Assembly (NCBI GenBank): GCA_013002225.1
Contig: JABDKL010000115.1
Coordinates: 31,474-95,473, forward strand
DNA: 64,000 nucleotides
From: Winogradskyella sp.
GTDB taxonomy: Bacteria > Bacteroidota > Bacteroidia > Flavobacteriales > Flavobacteriaceae
Reading direction: 5' to 3'
Part shown: in pieces, positions 54,827-64,000 of the stretch
Layout: the number at the start of each line of letters is the position of its first letter
Position numbering within the stretch: the first letter of the stretch is position 1
Made by a program: the position numbers and the translations under genes
Notes under the pieces: model-generated
Database searches by the model: none
Told to the model about the DNA's origin: nothing
The model's input: the letters and a program-made list of their open reading frames with translations, nothing else

Positions 54827-55900
54827 ATGCAACTGTACAATAACTTAAGTGCTAAAGAGAGAGCAGAACTTATTGAAGAAGCAGGTAAGGATCGCTTAAC
54901 AATCTCTTTCTACAAGTACGCCAAAATTGGCAATACCGAAATATTTAGAAACCATATGTTTTTAGCCTGGGACTCGTTAGAGGTTTTAGGTAGAATTTAT
55001 GTTGCTCACGAGGGGATCAATGCCCAATTATCTGTGCCTGCAGAAAACTTCGATAAATTTAAAGCACATTTAGACACCATCTCTTTCTTGGAGAATGTGA
55101 GACTAAACATAGCCATAGAGCATGATAATTTTGCCTTCTTAAAGCTTAAAGTAAAGGTGAGAAATAAAATTGTGGCAGATGGGTTAAACGATGACACCTT
55201 CGATGTAACCAATAAGGGTATTCATGTTAATGCAGAAAAATTTAATGAACTTATAGAAGACCCTGATACGGTTTTAGTAGATATGAGAAATCACTATGAA
55301 AGCGAAATAGGTCATTTCAAAAATGCAGTAACACCAGATGTCGATACCTTTAGAGAGTCATTAGATTTAATAGAAGAAGATCTTAAAGAACATAAGGAAG
55401 ACAAAAAGCTTGTAATGTATTGTACAGGAGGGATAAGATGCGAAAAAGCCAGTGCTTATTACAAACATAAGGGGTTTAAAAATGTTTTTCAATTAGAAGG
55501 TGGTATCATAAATTACGTCCGTCAAACTGAAGAGGAGGGCCTAGAAAATAAATTTATCGGTAAAAATTTTGTGTTTGACCAAAGACGTTCCGAGCGTATT
55601 TCGGACGATGTAATAGCAAATTGCCATCAATGTGGAGAACCAGCAGATCTTCATACCAACTGCGCTAACGAGGCTTGCCATTTATTATTTATTCAGTGCG
55701 AATCTTGTAAGGAGAAAATGGAAAATTGTTGTTCGTCAAACTGTATGGAAATTAATCGATTACCTCCTGAAGAACAAAAAGAATTGCGAAAGGGCCAGGG
55801 TAATAGCAATGATATTTTTAAGAAAGGTAGAGCAGACCATTTACCTTATAAAAAAGATTTGCGCAATATTTTTGAGTCTATTAAGACTAAAAAAAATTAA
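54827..55900 (+). CDS. trhO: tRNA uridine(34) hydroxylase, rhodanese-like
   Basis: TrhO (YceA) uses oxygen to hydroxylate U34 in certain tRNAs. The 357-residue protein has the N-terminal acylphosphatase-like domain with VAHEGINAQLSV, a rhodanese domain (about 145-235) with catalytic C199 in VMYCTGGIRCEKA, and a C-terminal cysteine-rich part with two CxxC pairs (CHQCGEPAD, CESCKEKM) that may bind zinc. Length and layout fit the family. Confidence 0.93.
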   Translation: MQLYNNLSAKERAELIEEAGKDRLTISFYKYAKIGNTEIFRNHMFLAWDSLEVLGRIYVAHEGINAQLSVPAENFDKFKAHLDTISFLENVRLNIAIEHDNFAFLKLKVKVRNKIVADGLNDDTFDVTNKGIHVNAEKFNELIEDPDTVLVDMRNHYESEIGHFKNAVTPDVDTFRESLDLIEEDLKEHKEDKKLVMYCTGGIRCEKASAYYKHKGFKNVFQLEGGIINYVRQTEEEGLENKFIGKNFVFDQRRSERISDDVIANCHQCGEPADLHTNCANEACHLLFIQCESCKEKMENCCSSNCMEINRLPPEEQKELRKGQGNSNDIFKKGRADHLPYKKDLRNIFESIKTKKN

Positions 55901-56041
55901 GAAATTACATTTATAAGAACGCAAATCTTAAACCTTTTAATTCTTACAGAAGTTGATAAATAGTCTTATCTTTACTTTTTAATTAATTACGAATCCTTAG
56001 ATCTGGATGTTATCATCTAGTAATAATATATACAATCTTTT

Positions 56042-57226
56042 ATGGCTTGCAACAGTTGCTCAACTGGTAAAGACGGTCAACCAAAAGGATGCAAAAACAA
56101 CGGAACTTGCGGCACTGATAGTTGCAATAAACTAACTGTTTTTGATTGGTTAGCCAACATGTCACTTCCAAACGGACAAGACCCATTTATTGGTGTTGAA
56201 GTCCGTTTTAAAAATGGTCGAAAACACTATTATAAAAACACTGAAAATCTTACATTAAGTATTGGCGACATTGTTGCTACACAAGCCAAATCCGGGCATG
56301 ATGTAGGCATGGTCACACTAACAGGTGAGTTGGTTCGCATTCAAATGAAGCGAAAAAAAATTAACATCGACGACTCAGAAAATGTTCTAAAAATTTATCG
56401 AAAAGCTTCTCAAAAAGACATTGATATTTGGTCTGCAGCTAGAGACAAGGAGGAGGCAATGAAGGTTAAGGCACGACAATTTGCGATTGATCTCAATCTT
56501 AAAATGAAGATTTCTGATATTGAGTATCAAGGCGATGGTAGTAAGGCGACTTTTTATTATACGGCCGAAGAACGTGTGGATTTTAGAGAACTCATCAAGG
56601 TATTTGCCAGAGAGTTTAAGACACGTATAGAAATGCGCCAGGTTGGTTTTAGGCAAGAAGCAGCCAGACTTGGAGGTATTGGTAGTTGCGGTAGAGAGTT
56701 GTGTTGCTCGACCTGGTTAACAGATTTTAGATCCGTAAGTACTTCTGCTGCGAGATATCAGCAGTTGTCCTTAAATCCTTTAAAACTAGCAGGACAGTGT
56801 GGCAAACTCAAGTGTTGTTTAAATTATGAGCTCGATGCTTACTTGGATGCACTCAAAGCATTTCCTAAAAACGATACAAAATTATATACAGAAAAAGGAA
56901 CAGCAGTTTGTCAAAAGACAGATATTTTTAAAGGGCTTATGTGGTATGCTTATGAGGGTGAGTGGATGAACTGGCACATTATCACAACAGATCAGGCCAA
57001 TGAAATTATTGCTAAGAATAAAAAAAGAGAAAAAGTGGCAAGTCTTGAAGAATATGCCGTAGAGCACATTCAAGATACTAAGAATGAGTTTGAAAATGTT
57101 GTTGGTCAAGATAGTTTAACACGTTTTGATGGTCCAAAACCTAAAAAGAAACGTAAAAACAATAGGAACAGAAATAAAAATCGCAACAGAAACCGAAATC
57201 AAAAACAAAATGCAAAAAAGAAATAA
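56042..57226 (+). CDS. PSP1 domain protein (RicT-like)
   Basis: A 394-residue protein with a cysteine-rich N terminus (MACNSCSTGKDGQPKGC), a central PSP1 domain with VGFRQEAARLGGIGSCGREL, LCCSTWL and AGQCGKLKCCLNYE, and a highly basic N/R/K-rich tail (from about residue 374). RicT homologues act with RicA/RicF in RNA processing in Bacillus; the cysteines may hold an Fe-S cluster. The tail codons overlap the gldH start by 17 nt. Confidence 0.88.
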   Translation: MACNSCSTGKDGQPKGCKNNGTCGTDSCNKLTVFDWLANMSLPNGQDPFIGVEVRFKNGRKHYYKNTENLTLSIGDIVATQAKSGHDVGMVTLTGELVRIQMKRKKINIDDSENVLKIYRKASQKDIDIWSAARDKEEAMKVKARQFAIDLNLKMKISDIEYQGDGSKATFYYTAEERVDFRELIKVFAREFKTRIEMRQVGFRQEAARLGGIGSCGRELCCSTWLTDFRSVSTSAARYQQLSLNPLKLAGQCGKLKCCLNYELDAYLDALKAFPKNDTKLYTEKGTAVCQKTDIFKGLMWYAYEGEWMNWHIITTDQANEIIAKNKKREKVASLEEYAVEHIQDTKNEFENVVGQDSLTRFDGPKPKKKRKNNRNRNKNRNRNRNQKQNAKKK

Positions 57227-57710
57227 GGGTTTAATCCTGGCATGTGCGTTTTGTTTTCTTTGCTTTAGTTGCGATTCTAAAGCGGTTTACGATGTTTATA
57301 ATTCTTTACCTAACAATTGGCATAAGGATTCAGTTGCAAGTTTTAAGTTTAAAGCACCTGACACAATAAACAACTATAACTTATACGTTAACTTAAGAAA
57401 TAACGATGATTATAAATTCAGCAATTTGTATTTAATTGTTGAATTAAATTATCCTAACGGCAAGGCAGTGAGAGATACTTTGGAGTATAAGATGGCAGCA
57501 CCATCAGGCGAGCTTCTCGGTGTTGGCTTCTCAGATGTAAAGGAAAATAAATTATGGTACAGAGGTTACAATGAACCATTTAAATTTACCGAAGAAGGGG
57601 AGTATAACGTGACTGTACAACATGCTATGCGAAGCAATGGTAAAGTCAATGGTGTTTTGGACTTAGAAGGGGTTACAGAGATAGGCTTTAGAGTAGAACG
57701 TATGCAGTAA
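57210..57710 (+). CDS. gldH: Gliding motility lipoprotein GldH
   Basis: A 166-residue lipoprotein: signal peptide with lipobox LCFSC (C21), then DSKAVYDVYNSLPNNWHKDS, the typical GldH N terminus. GldH is required for gliding in Flavobacterium, with the T9SS machinery. I use the ATG at 57210, because an upstream frame from 57126 reads through basic low-complexity sequence of the PSP1 gene. It lies 8 nt before the penicillin-binding protein gene, a known flavobacterial order. Confidence 0.9.
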   Translation: MQKRNKGLILACAFCFLCFSCDSKAVYDVYNSLPNNWHKDSVASFKFKAPDTINNYNLYVNLRNNDDYKFSNLYLIVELNYPNGKAVRDTLEYKMAAPSGELLGVGFSDVKENKLWYRGYNEPFKFTEEGEYNVTVQHAMRSNGKVNGVLDLEGVTEIGFRVERMQ

Positions 57711-57718
57711 TAATTACA

Positions 57719-60064
57719 ATGGCAAAAAAGAAAACAACACAGTCTAAATCAAAAGCTATTGATTTCTCAAAATATATTCGTTGGTTTTGGATGCTTTTTG
57801 CGGGTGGAATTTTAGCAATTGTACTCTTATTTCTATTTGCATCCTGGGGACTTTTAGGCGAAATGCCAGACCATACCAGACTTGAAAATCCTGAAACAAA
57901 TTTAGCAACAGAAATTATCTCATCAGATGGTGAAACTTTAGGTAAATTTTACTTTAATGATAATAGGACACCCGTAAGCTATGAGAATCTTCCTGAGAAT
58001 TTAATTGATGCACTTATTGCAACAGAAGATATACGATTTTATAGTCATTCGGGTATTGATGCTCGTGGTACACTTAGAGCTTTAACAGGCCGAGGAGGTG
58101 GGGCCAGCACTATTTCTCAACAACTTGCTAAGCAGTTGTTCACAGATCAGGTTTCAAATAATAAATTTGAGCGCGCCCTACAAAAGGTAAGGGAATGGAT
58201 CATTGCCATACGTTTAGAGCGCCAATACACTAAGGAGGAAATTATTGCTCAATATTTTAATATTTATGATTTTGGTAACAATGGAGATGGGATAAGATCT
58301 GCCTCACGAATATACTTCGGTAAAGAGCCTAAAGAGCTAGATTTAAAGGAATCGGCCATGTTAGTTGGAATGTTTAAAAACTCATCGCTCTATAATCCAA
58401 GAAGAAACCCCGTTGGTGTAAAAAATCGCAGAAATGTTGTCCTGGCTCAGATGTACAAATACGATTATATTTCTGAAACCCTAAAAGACTCATTGCAACA
58501 AACTGAACTAGATCTAAATTATACGCCCGAGTCGCACCGAGAAGGAATTGCGACTTACTTTAGGGAGTACCTAAAAGGGTTTATGAAGCAATGGGTTAAT
58601 GATAAGAAGAACCGAAAGCCAGATGGATCTAAATTCGATATTTACAACGATGGTCTTAAAGTTTTTACGACCATAGATTCTCGTATGCAACAGTATGCTG
58701 AAAATGCTGTTGCTCTTCATATGCCGAGATTACAGGCAGAATTTGATCATCAAAATACTCCGGATAGAAATAGAACAGCGCCGTTTCTAGAATTAGACCA
58801 AGCTGAGATCAATAAGTTGATGAACGATGGTATGAAACGCGGTGAACGCTGGCGAATTTTAAAAGGACAAGGAAAATCTGATAAAGAAATTAGAGCGTCA
58901 TTCGAAGTTCCAGTTGAAATGGAAGTTTTTAAATGGGTAGATGGTAAAGCAGCATATATTGATACCATTATGAAGCCCATTGATTCTATGCGCTATTATA
59001 AATCGTTTTTACGACCAGGTATGATGTCAATGGATCCCCAAACGGGTCATGTAAAAGCTTGGGTTGGAGGGATGAATTATAGACATTTTCAATACGATAT
59101 GGTAAAGCAGGGAAAGCGTCAGGTTGGCTCTACTTTTAAGCCTTTCGTTTATGCTACAGCTATAGATCAATTACAATATTCACCTTGCGATTCTTTTCCG
59201 AGAACACCAATAACCATAGAAGCTAATAAATACGGTAATCCAGAACCTTGGACCGTAAAAAACTCTGATGGTAATTACTCTGGTGTACAAACCTTAAAAG
59301 ATGCACTTGCAACCTCTACGAATACTGTTACAGCAAGATTAATGAACGAAATTGGGCCACAACCTGTTGTTGACATGGCGAAAAAACTTGGTGTAGAACA
59401 AGATATAGTCCCTGTACCAGCCATAGCATTAGGAACTCCAGATATTAGTGTATACGAAATGGTAGCTGCCTATTCAACCTTTGCCAACAAAGGAGTTTAC
59501 AATAAGCCAGTAATGGTCACTCGCATTGAAGACAAAAACGGTACCGTTTTATATCAAGTAGCCCCAGAAAGTAAGGATGTTTTAAGCGAGGAAGTGGCCT
59601 ACGTTACCGTTAACTTAATGGAAGGTGTTACTCAAGCAGGTTCTGGAAGTAGATTAAGGCATAATTGGGCAACGAAAGTGCCGGTTTACAAAGAAATAAT
59701 TACAGGGTATCCTTATGAGTTTGCAAATCCAATAGCGGGTAAAACGGGGACTACTCAAAATCAAAGTGATGGTTGGTTTATGGGAATGGTACCTAATCTT
59801 GTAACTGGTGTTTGGGTTGGTGCAGAGGATAGGGCAGCACACTTTGCTAGTATAACTTATGGACAGGGTGCATCTATGGCACTTCCTATTTGGGGTCTAT
59901 ATATGAAAGCCTGTTATGCAGATGAAACCCTCGATGTTTCTAAAGAAGCATTTGAAAAACCAGCAAACCTTACCATCAATCTCAATTGTGAAGTTACAGA
60001 TGAAGGGGATCTAGGGCAAGACTCAGAATCTAATGGAGATGAAGATGTAGAAATTGACTTCTAG
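57719..60064 (+). CDS. Penicillin-binding protein 1A (class A, bifunctional)
   Basis: A 781-residue peptidoglycan synthase. After a membrane helix (21-43) the GT51 domain has the catalytic E103 in ATEDIRFYSHSGID and ASTISQQLAKQLF. The transpeptidase domain has SXXK in VGSTFKPF, SXN in ATSTNTV and KTGTT. The C-terminal tail is acidic. It polymerises and crosslinks glycan strands in the periplasm. It follows gldH by 8 nt. Confidence 0.97.
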   Translation: MAKKKTTQSKSKAIDFSKYIRWFWMLFAGGILAIVLLFLFASWGLLGEMPDHTRLENPETNLATEIISSDGETLGKFYFNDNRTPVSYENLPENLIDALIATEDIRFYSHSGIDARGTLRALTGRGGGASTISQQLAKQLFTDQVSNNKFERALQKVREWIIAIRLERQYTKEEIIAQYFNIYDFGNNGDGIRSASRIYFGKEPKELDLKESAMLVGMFKNSSLYNPRRNPVGVKNRRNVVLAQMYKYDYISETLKDSLQQTELDLNYTPESHREGIATYFREYLKGFMKQWVNDKKNRKPDGSKFDIYNDGLKVFTTIDSRMQQYAENAVALHMPRLQAEFDHQNTPDRNRTAPFLELDQAEINKLMNDGMKRGERWRILKGQGKSDKEIRASFEVPVEMEVFKWVDGKAAYIDTIMKPIDSMRYYKSFLRPGMMSMDPQTGHVKAWVGGMNYRHFQYDMVKQGKRQVGSTFKPFVYATAIDQLQYSPCDSFPRTPITIEANKYGNPEPWTVKNSDGNYSGVQTLKDALATSTNTVTARLMNEIGPQPVVDMAKKLGVEQDIVPVPAIALGTPDISVYEMVAAYSTFANKGVYNKPVMVTRIEDKNGTVLYQVAPESKDVLSEEVAYVTVNLMEGVTQAGSGSRLRHNWATKVPVYKEIITGYPYEFANPIAGKTGTTQNQSDGWFMGMVPNLVTGVWVGAEDRAAHFASITYGQGASMALPIWGLYMKACYADETLDVSKEAFEKPANLTINLNCEVTDEGDLGQDSESNGDEDVEIDF

Positions 60065-60125
60065 CACATTTAATAAATTATTTTACCTGAAATTTGTATT
60101 TTTCAGTTGCTAAATTTTATAACTC

Positions 60126-60827
60126 ATGATTAATAAGAAAGTGGCAAATGTTACTGACGCACTAGAAGGTGTTGCCGATAATATGACCTTTATGTTCGGT
60201 GGATTTGGTTTATCCGGTATTCCTGAGAATGCTATTGCAGAATTGGTAAAACGTAACATTAAAGGTTTGACCTGTATATCTAACAATGCTGGAGTAGATG
60301 ATTTTGGTTTAGGACTTTTGTTACAACAGAAGCAAGTGAAAAAAATGATTTCGTCCTATGTAGGAGAAAATGATGAATTCGAAAGACAGATGCTCTCTGG
60401 CGAATTGGATGTAGAACTAATTCCTCAGGGTACTTTAGCAGAGCGGTGTAGAGCTGCACAAGCTGGCTTCCCTGCAATTTATACACCTGCTGGCTTCGGT
60501 ACTGAAGTTGCTGACGGAAAAGAAACCAGGGAGTTTGATGGTAAAATGTACGTACTTGAGCATGCTTTTAAAGCAGACTTCGCGTTTATTAAGGCTTGGA
60601 AAGGGGATGCTGCGGGAAATTTAATTTTTAAAGGTACCGCCAGAAACTTCAATCCTAACATGTGTGGTGCAGCAAAAGTTACCGTTGCAGAAGTAGAAGA
60701 ATTACTGCCTGTTGGTGAATTAGATCCAAATCAAATTCATATTCCTGGAATATTTGTACAGCGCATTTTTGAAGGTGCACATTTTGAAAAACGCATAGAA
60801 CAACGAACAGTAAGACAACGTAATTAG
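60126..60827 (+). CDS. scoA: 3-oxoacid CoA-transferase subunit A
   Basis: A 233-residue alpha subunit of succinyl-CoA:3-ketoacid CoA-transferase: [47 protein letters not shown]-type sequence and [14 protein letters not shown]. With subunit B it moves CoA between succinate and acetoacetate in ketone or leucine degradation. It ends one base before scoB. Confidence 0.95.
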   Translation: MINKKVANVTDALEGVADNMTFMFGGFGLSGIPENAIAELVKRNIKGLTCISNNAGVDDFGLGLLLQQKQVKKMISSYVGENDEFERQMLSGELDVELIPQGTLAERCRAAQAGFPAIYTPAGFGTEVADGKETREFDGKMYVLEHAFKADFAFIKAWKGDAAGNLIFKGTARNFNPNMCGAAKVTVAEVEELLPVGELDPNQIHIPGIFVQRIFEGAHFEKRIEQRTVRQRN

Positions 60828-60828
60828 T

Positions 60829-61482
60829 ATGTTAGATAAAAACGGAATTGCAAAACGGATTGCCAAAGAAGTGAAAGATGGCTACTACGTAAACTTAGGG
60901 ATAGGAATCCCAACCTTAGTGGCCAATTTTGTTAGAGATGATATAGAAGTAGAATTTCAAAGTGAGAATGGCGTACTTGGAATGGGACCATTTCCTTTTG
61001 ATGGCGAAGAAGATGCTGATATTATCAATGCTGGGAAGCAGACAATAACAACACTACCAGGTGCTAGTTTTTTTGACTCGGCAATGAGCTTCTCTATGAT
61101 TAGAGGAAAACATGTAGACTTAACTATCTTAGGAGCAATGGAAGTTGCTGAAAATGGAGATATTGCCAATTGGAAAATACCAGGAAAAATGGTAAAAGGT
61201 ATGGGTGGTGCTATGGATTTGGTAGCTAGTGCAGAGAATATTATTGTGGCTATGATGCATACTAACAGGGCAGGGGAGTCTAAATTACTAAAAACATGCT
61301 CCTTGCCATTAACAGGAGTGGGTTGTGTAAAAAAAATAGTAACTAATCTCGCTGTTATTGAGGTTACACCTAAAGGATTTAAATTATTAGAGCGTGCTCC
61401 AGGTGTTTCAGTCGATGATATTAAGAATGCCACAGAAGGTCATTTAATCATTGACGGGGAAATCCCAGAAATGATTTTATAA
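60829..61482 (+). CDS. scoB: 3-oxoacid CoA-transferase subunit B
   Basis: A 217-residue beta subunit with the catalytic glutamate in FQSENGVLGMGPFP, IGIPTLVANFV near the start and GAMEVAENGDIANW. One base separates it from scoA, so the two are coupled. A terminator follows 28 nt later. Confidence 0.96.
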   Translation: MLDKNGIAKRIAKEVKDGYYVNLGIGIPTLVANFVRDDIEVEFQSENGVLGMGPFPFDGEEDADIINAGKQTITTLPGASFFDSAMSFSMIRGKHVDLTILGAMEVAENGDIANWKIPGKMVKGMGGAMDLVASAENIIVAMMHTNRAGESKLLKTCSLPLTGVGCVKKIVTNLAVIEVTPKGFKLLERAPGVSVDDIKNATEGHLIIDGEIPEMIL

Positions 61483-61716
61483 TAAATTTGTCTAATTTTA
61501 AAATAATCTCACCACTCACATTGAGTGGTTTTTTTGTAGGAAAATTATTTACTGTAACATTAAAACGTTAAAATAAAGTGTATTTCATCGATTTATAAAG
61601 TATTTAGTCTGATTTATTGCGATTTTATTTCATCTTAGCAGTCCCAAAACAAAACAACCAAATTTACCCTAAAATTAATTTGTGATTTGCCCCAAATCTA
61701 TCATAAATTACTGCTT
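61483..61716. other. Gap after scoB
   Basis: Apart from the scoB terminator (61511-61536) this A+T-rich stretch holds no gene. It includes a 23-nt sequence at 61573-61595 similar to one at 63643-63665. A 10-nt direct repeat CCCAAATCTA occurs at 61691-61700 and again at 61731-61740. Confidence 0.6.
61511..61536 (+). terminator. Terminator of scoAB
   Basis: A seven-bp stem (ACCACTC and GAGTGGT) with a five-base loop is followed by a run of seven T. It begins 28 nt after the scoB stop. Confidence 0.85.
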
Positions 61717-61845
61717 ATGAAACAAAATAACCCAAATCTACCAGAACCTACTTTATTTGAAAACAATATGTTTTCAGGTTTCAAAAAAACATTGAGTTTA
61801 GTCTCAGGTGTTTTAAAGTTAGCTAAGAAAGTATTCATGCTATAA
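61717..61845 (+). CDS. Possible small peptide gene, 42 residues
   Basis: An ATG frame of 43 codons including the stop. The peptide begins MKQNNPNLPEPTLFENN and ends in an amphipathic, basic helix (SGFKKTLSLVSG, then [11 protein letters not shown]). It could bind membranes. The gap is otherwise empty and the codons look natural, but no clear promoter box or homology supports it. Its last six bases overlap the convergent ABC gene. Confidence 0.35.
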   Translation: MKQNNPNLPEPTLFENNMFSGFKKTLSLVSGVLKLAKKVFML

Positions 61846-63531
61846 CCCTTTTGGGATAGCATGAATAAGTTTCTTAGTATAGTCGCTTTTAGGAGATTCG
61901 TAGATAGAATCTGCATCGCCAATCTCTTCGATTTTACCGTTATTCATCACAATTAACTGGTCTGCCATATATTTTACTACCGCCAAATCATGGCTTATAA
62001 AAATATAGGTAAACTCAAATTCTTCTTTCAAATAGTTCAATAAATTAAGAACTTGGGCCTGAACTGAGATATCTAAAGCAGAAACAGATTCGTCACATAT
62101 AATGAGCTTAGGTTCTAAAGCGATGGTACGTGCAATACCTATGCGTTGTCTTTGACCACCAGAAAACTCATGAGGGTATTTGTTAAAAGCAGAAATATCT
62201 AAACCCACCTTGTCCAATAGATCTAATACCTTAGATTTTCTTTCTGCTCTAGAATTTCCAATATTATGAACCAGCATCGGCTCCATTATAGCGTGACCAA
62301 CAATCAATCTTGGGTTTAAGGATGCAAAGGGATCCTGAAATATAATTTGTATGTCCTTCCTTAACTGCCTTAATGCTGTTTTAGAAACATTAGTGATGTC
62401 CTGTCCTCTGTATTTAAGAACGCCTGAGGTGGCTTTGTCTAACTGAAGAATTGCATTTCCTAGTGTAGATTTACCACAACCAGATTCACCAACCAATCCT
62501 ACAGTTTCACCAGGATACACCTTAAAACTAACTTTATCTACAGCTGTAAAAGCTCTGTTTTTTGAAAACCAACTTGTTTTAGAAAGATAAATTTTCTCTA
62601 AATCAACCACTTCTAATAAAGGTGCTCTTGCATATATTGATTTATGACTAGCCTGACGATTGTCTTTTGAGATGATCTTAGAACTGAATTTACCGGCCAT
62701 AAAATCTGATATTGTGGGAAGCGCTTTCAATCTATATTTAGTAGATGGTCTTGCTTTTATCAACGCCTTTGTATAACTATGCTTAGGAGAATTAAAAATT
62801 GAGTCAGTAGCACCTCGTTCTACTATTTCGCCATTATACATTACGATGACAGTCTCAGCAAATTCTGCAACTAGGGATAAATCATGAGAAATAAATAAAA
62901 TACTCATTTCCGTTTCCTTCTGAATCTCCTTAAGTAATTCTAAAATGTCTTTTTGTACCGTAACATCCAGGGCAGTGGTTGGCTCATCTGCAATTAAAAG
63001 TTTTGGCTTGCAGGCTATAGCCATAGCAATCATAACACGTTGTTTTTGACCACCTGAAATTTCATGTGGATATCTTCTATATAACTCTTTTGGATGGGGA
63101 AGCTTCACCTTTTCGAACAGGTCTAAAACATTTTGCTTTATAATTTTTTGGCTAAGACTTGTATGTTGTTTTAAAATTTCTTCTACCTGTTTACCACAAC
63201 GCATTGAAGGGTTTAGTGAGCTCATTGGCTCTTGAAAAATCATCGCAATGTCTTTACCTCTTATATTTTGGTAGTGGTCTTCACTTAGGTTGACTAAGTT
63301 TTTACCGTTAAACGTAATCGTCCCAGATGTTACTTCTGAAATTTTAGGTGGCAATAAGCCCATTAATGCAAGTGAAGAAATGGACTTCCCAGATCCAGAC
63401 TCGCCGACAATGGCAGTAATACTATTTTTTTTTAATTGATATGAAATAGACTTAAGGATCTGTATTTCTTTTCTTTTATTAAAAAAGGATACAGAAAGAT
63501 CGTTTACTTCTAATAATGGAGATTCAGACAT
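61840..63531 (-). CDS. Peptide ABC transporter ATPase, two fused nucleotide-binding domains
   Basis: A 563-residue DppD-DppF-type fusion. The first NBD has Walker A GESGSGKS (43-50), signature ISGGQKQRV and [12 protein letters not shown]; a peptide-transporter C-terminal extension separates it from the second NBD, with GESGCGKST near residue 350, [12 protein letters not shown] and [11 protein letters not shown]. It drives import of peptides or similar substrates; the permease and binding protein are not in this window. It stands alone here. Confidence 0.93.
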   Translation of the reverse strand: MSESPLLEVNDLSVSFFNKRKEIQILKSISYQLKKNSITAIVGESGSGKSISSLALMGLLPPKISEVTSGTITFNGKNLVNLSEDHYQNIRGKDIAMIFQEPMSSLNPSMRCGKQVEEILKQHTSLSQKIIKQNVLDLFEKVKLPHPKELYRRYPHEISGGQKQRVMIAMAIACKPKLLIADEPTTALDVTVQKDILELLKEIQKETEMSILFISHDLSLVAEFAETVIVMYNGEIVERGATDSIFNSPKHSYTKALIKARPSTKYRLKALPTISDFMAGKFSSKIISKDNRQASHKSIYARAPLLEVVDLEKIYLSKTSWFSKNRAFTAVDKVSFKVYPGETVGLVGESGCGKSTLGNAILQLDKATSGVLKYRGQDITNVSKTALRQLRKDIQIIFQDPFASLNPRLIVGHAIMEPMLVHNIGNSRAERKSKVLDLLDKVGLDISAFNKYPHEFSGGQRQRIGIARTIALEPKLIICDESVSALDISVQAQVLNLLNYLKEEFEFTYIFISHDLAVVKYMADQLIVMNNGKIEEIGDADSIYESPKSDYTKKLIHAIPKGL

Positions 63532-63642
63532 GTGTAAAAATAGGCTTTTTTATAAAATTCAAGTTTTTATCCCTTTTGTAATAGAATTAGTCTAAAATCA
63601 TAACATTATTAAAAACAGCACATTATGAAATGTAAAAATTCT

Positions 63643-63665
63643 ACAAAATGCATTTCGTCGATTTT
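63643..63665 (+). promoter_or_regulatory. Possible shared upstream element of the secreted protein gene
   Basis: ACAAAATGCATTTCGTCG followed by ATTTT lies 76 nt before the start of the secreted protein gene. It aligns with 61573-61595 at 18 of 23 positions, counted by eye. Its left part is a near palindrome around ATGCAT. A TATATTAG at 63711-63718 may be a degenerate -7 box. Confidence 0.35.
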
Positions 63666-63740
63666 ATTTGCGTTTTATGGAGAAAATTCAAATAAAATTA
63701 TATATTAGCACCTCAATATAATTCATTAAACCCCAAACTA

Positions 63741-64000
63741 ATGACAAAATTTACCTGCTTGGTTGCATTATTATTTATAGTGGTGCAAACTTCATTTTCG
63801 CAAGAAAAGTATTCCCGTATTAAAATAACCAATCCTTCACAGCAAGCTGTCAATGCAATTTTATCTCAGGGTATAGATCTTAGTTGTGGCGCTAATCATC
63901 AAGGACATGAGTTAATTGTAGAGCTTTCTGAAACCGAAATAAATAAGCTTAATCAAAATAACATAGCATTTACTATTGTACAAGATGATATGTCTAAATT
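63741..64000 (+). CDS. Secreted protein, N-terminal part only (cut by window end)
   Basis: The frame opens with MTKFTCLVALLFIVVQTSFS, a signal peptide, and then QEKYSRIKITNPSQQAVNAI. Of this gene 86 full codons are visible and no stop is reached before base 64000. The segment IVELSETEINKLNQNNIAF looks like the propeptide found before M14 carboxypeptidases and other T9SS cargo in flavobacteria. The enzyme domain would lie outside the window, so the product is uncertain. Confidence 0.75.
   Translation, partial: MTKFTCLVALLFIVVQTSFSQEKYSRIKITNPSQQAVNAILSQGIDLSCGANHQGHELIVELSETEINKLNQNNIAFTIVQDDMSK

Noticed and set aside
60957-61433. Minus-strand frame of 158 codons opposite scoB
   Set aside because: It is the mirror of a well-conserved gene, has no family features and no promoter or ribosome-binding context.

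Overview
The window is a stretch of chromosome from a member of the Bacteroidota, most likely a marine or gliding Flavobacteriaceae. The evidence is A+T-rich DNA, repeated promoter boxes of the Bacteroidota form TAnnTTTG (several with a TTG exactly 19 nt upstream), two type IX secretion/gliding lipoprotein genes (sprE/porW and gldH), several short-signal lipoproteins, an ATP synthase operon without atpD and atpC, and the flavobacterial neighbourhood purD-DUF6341-DUF6427-upp-DUF4254-GT9. I found no tRNA, rRNA, CRISPR array, transposase or phage gene.

Region 1 (1-21869) is a surface-polysaccharide locus. It starts inside rfbA and continues with rfbC and rfbD (dTDP-L-rhamnose). An 11-gene run on one strand then makes CMP-pseudaminic acid or a derivative: pseB, pseC, aldo/keto reductase, SDR, pseF, pseG, a second SDR, a metallophosphoesterase, an ATP-grasp enzyme and pseI. 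No PseH-type acetyltransferase is visible. Next come a Wzx-type flippase, a sialyltransferase-like glycosyltransferase, two polytopic polymerase/ligase proteins, a lipoprotein with beta-helix-like sequence, a GT4, the initiating sugar-phosphate transferase, a GT2 and, on the opposite strand, a CapK-like adenylate-forming enzyme. Together these look like a complete Wzx/Wzy-type glycan pathway.

Region 2 (21953-30173) is housekeeping: purD, upp, conserved flavobacterial membrane proteins, a heptosyltransferase-like GT9, a PaaE-like 2Fe-2S reductase and a two-gene ABC exporter. Region 3 (30361-39157) joins sprE/porW and a bactofilin to atpZ, a small membrane protein and atpBEFHAG. It contains a strong hairpin between atpE and atpF and a 77-bp palindromic repeat between atpA and atpG.

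Region 4 (39380-50685) carries a second flippase, dut, a sugar nucleotidyltransferase, a TPR protein, a DUF4292 lipoprotein, a degenerate M23/EnvC-type protein, a thioesterase, an HU-like/SPOR membrane protein, dprA, trpS and a PlsC-type acyltransferase. Region 5 (50761-64000) holds an ECF sigma unit (lipoprotein, sigma factor, TM plus beta-barrel protein), recA, trhO, a PSP1/RicT homologue overlapping gldH, a class A penicillin-binding protein, scoA-scoB, a possible 42-residue peptide gene, a fused two-NBD peptide ABC ATPase and the start of a secreted protein cut by the window end.

The most unusual feature is the pseudaminic acid cluster, where the expected N-acetyltransferase is absent and an ATP-grasp ligase and extra oxidoreductases sit instead. 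This suggests a non-standard N-substituted nonulosonic acid.
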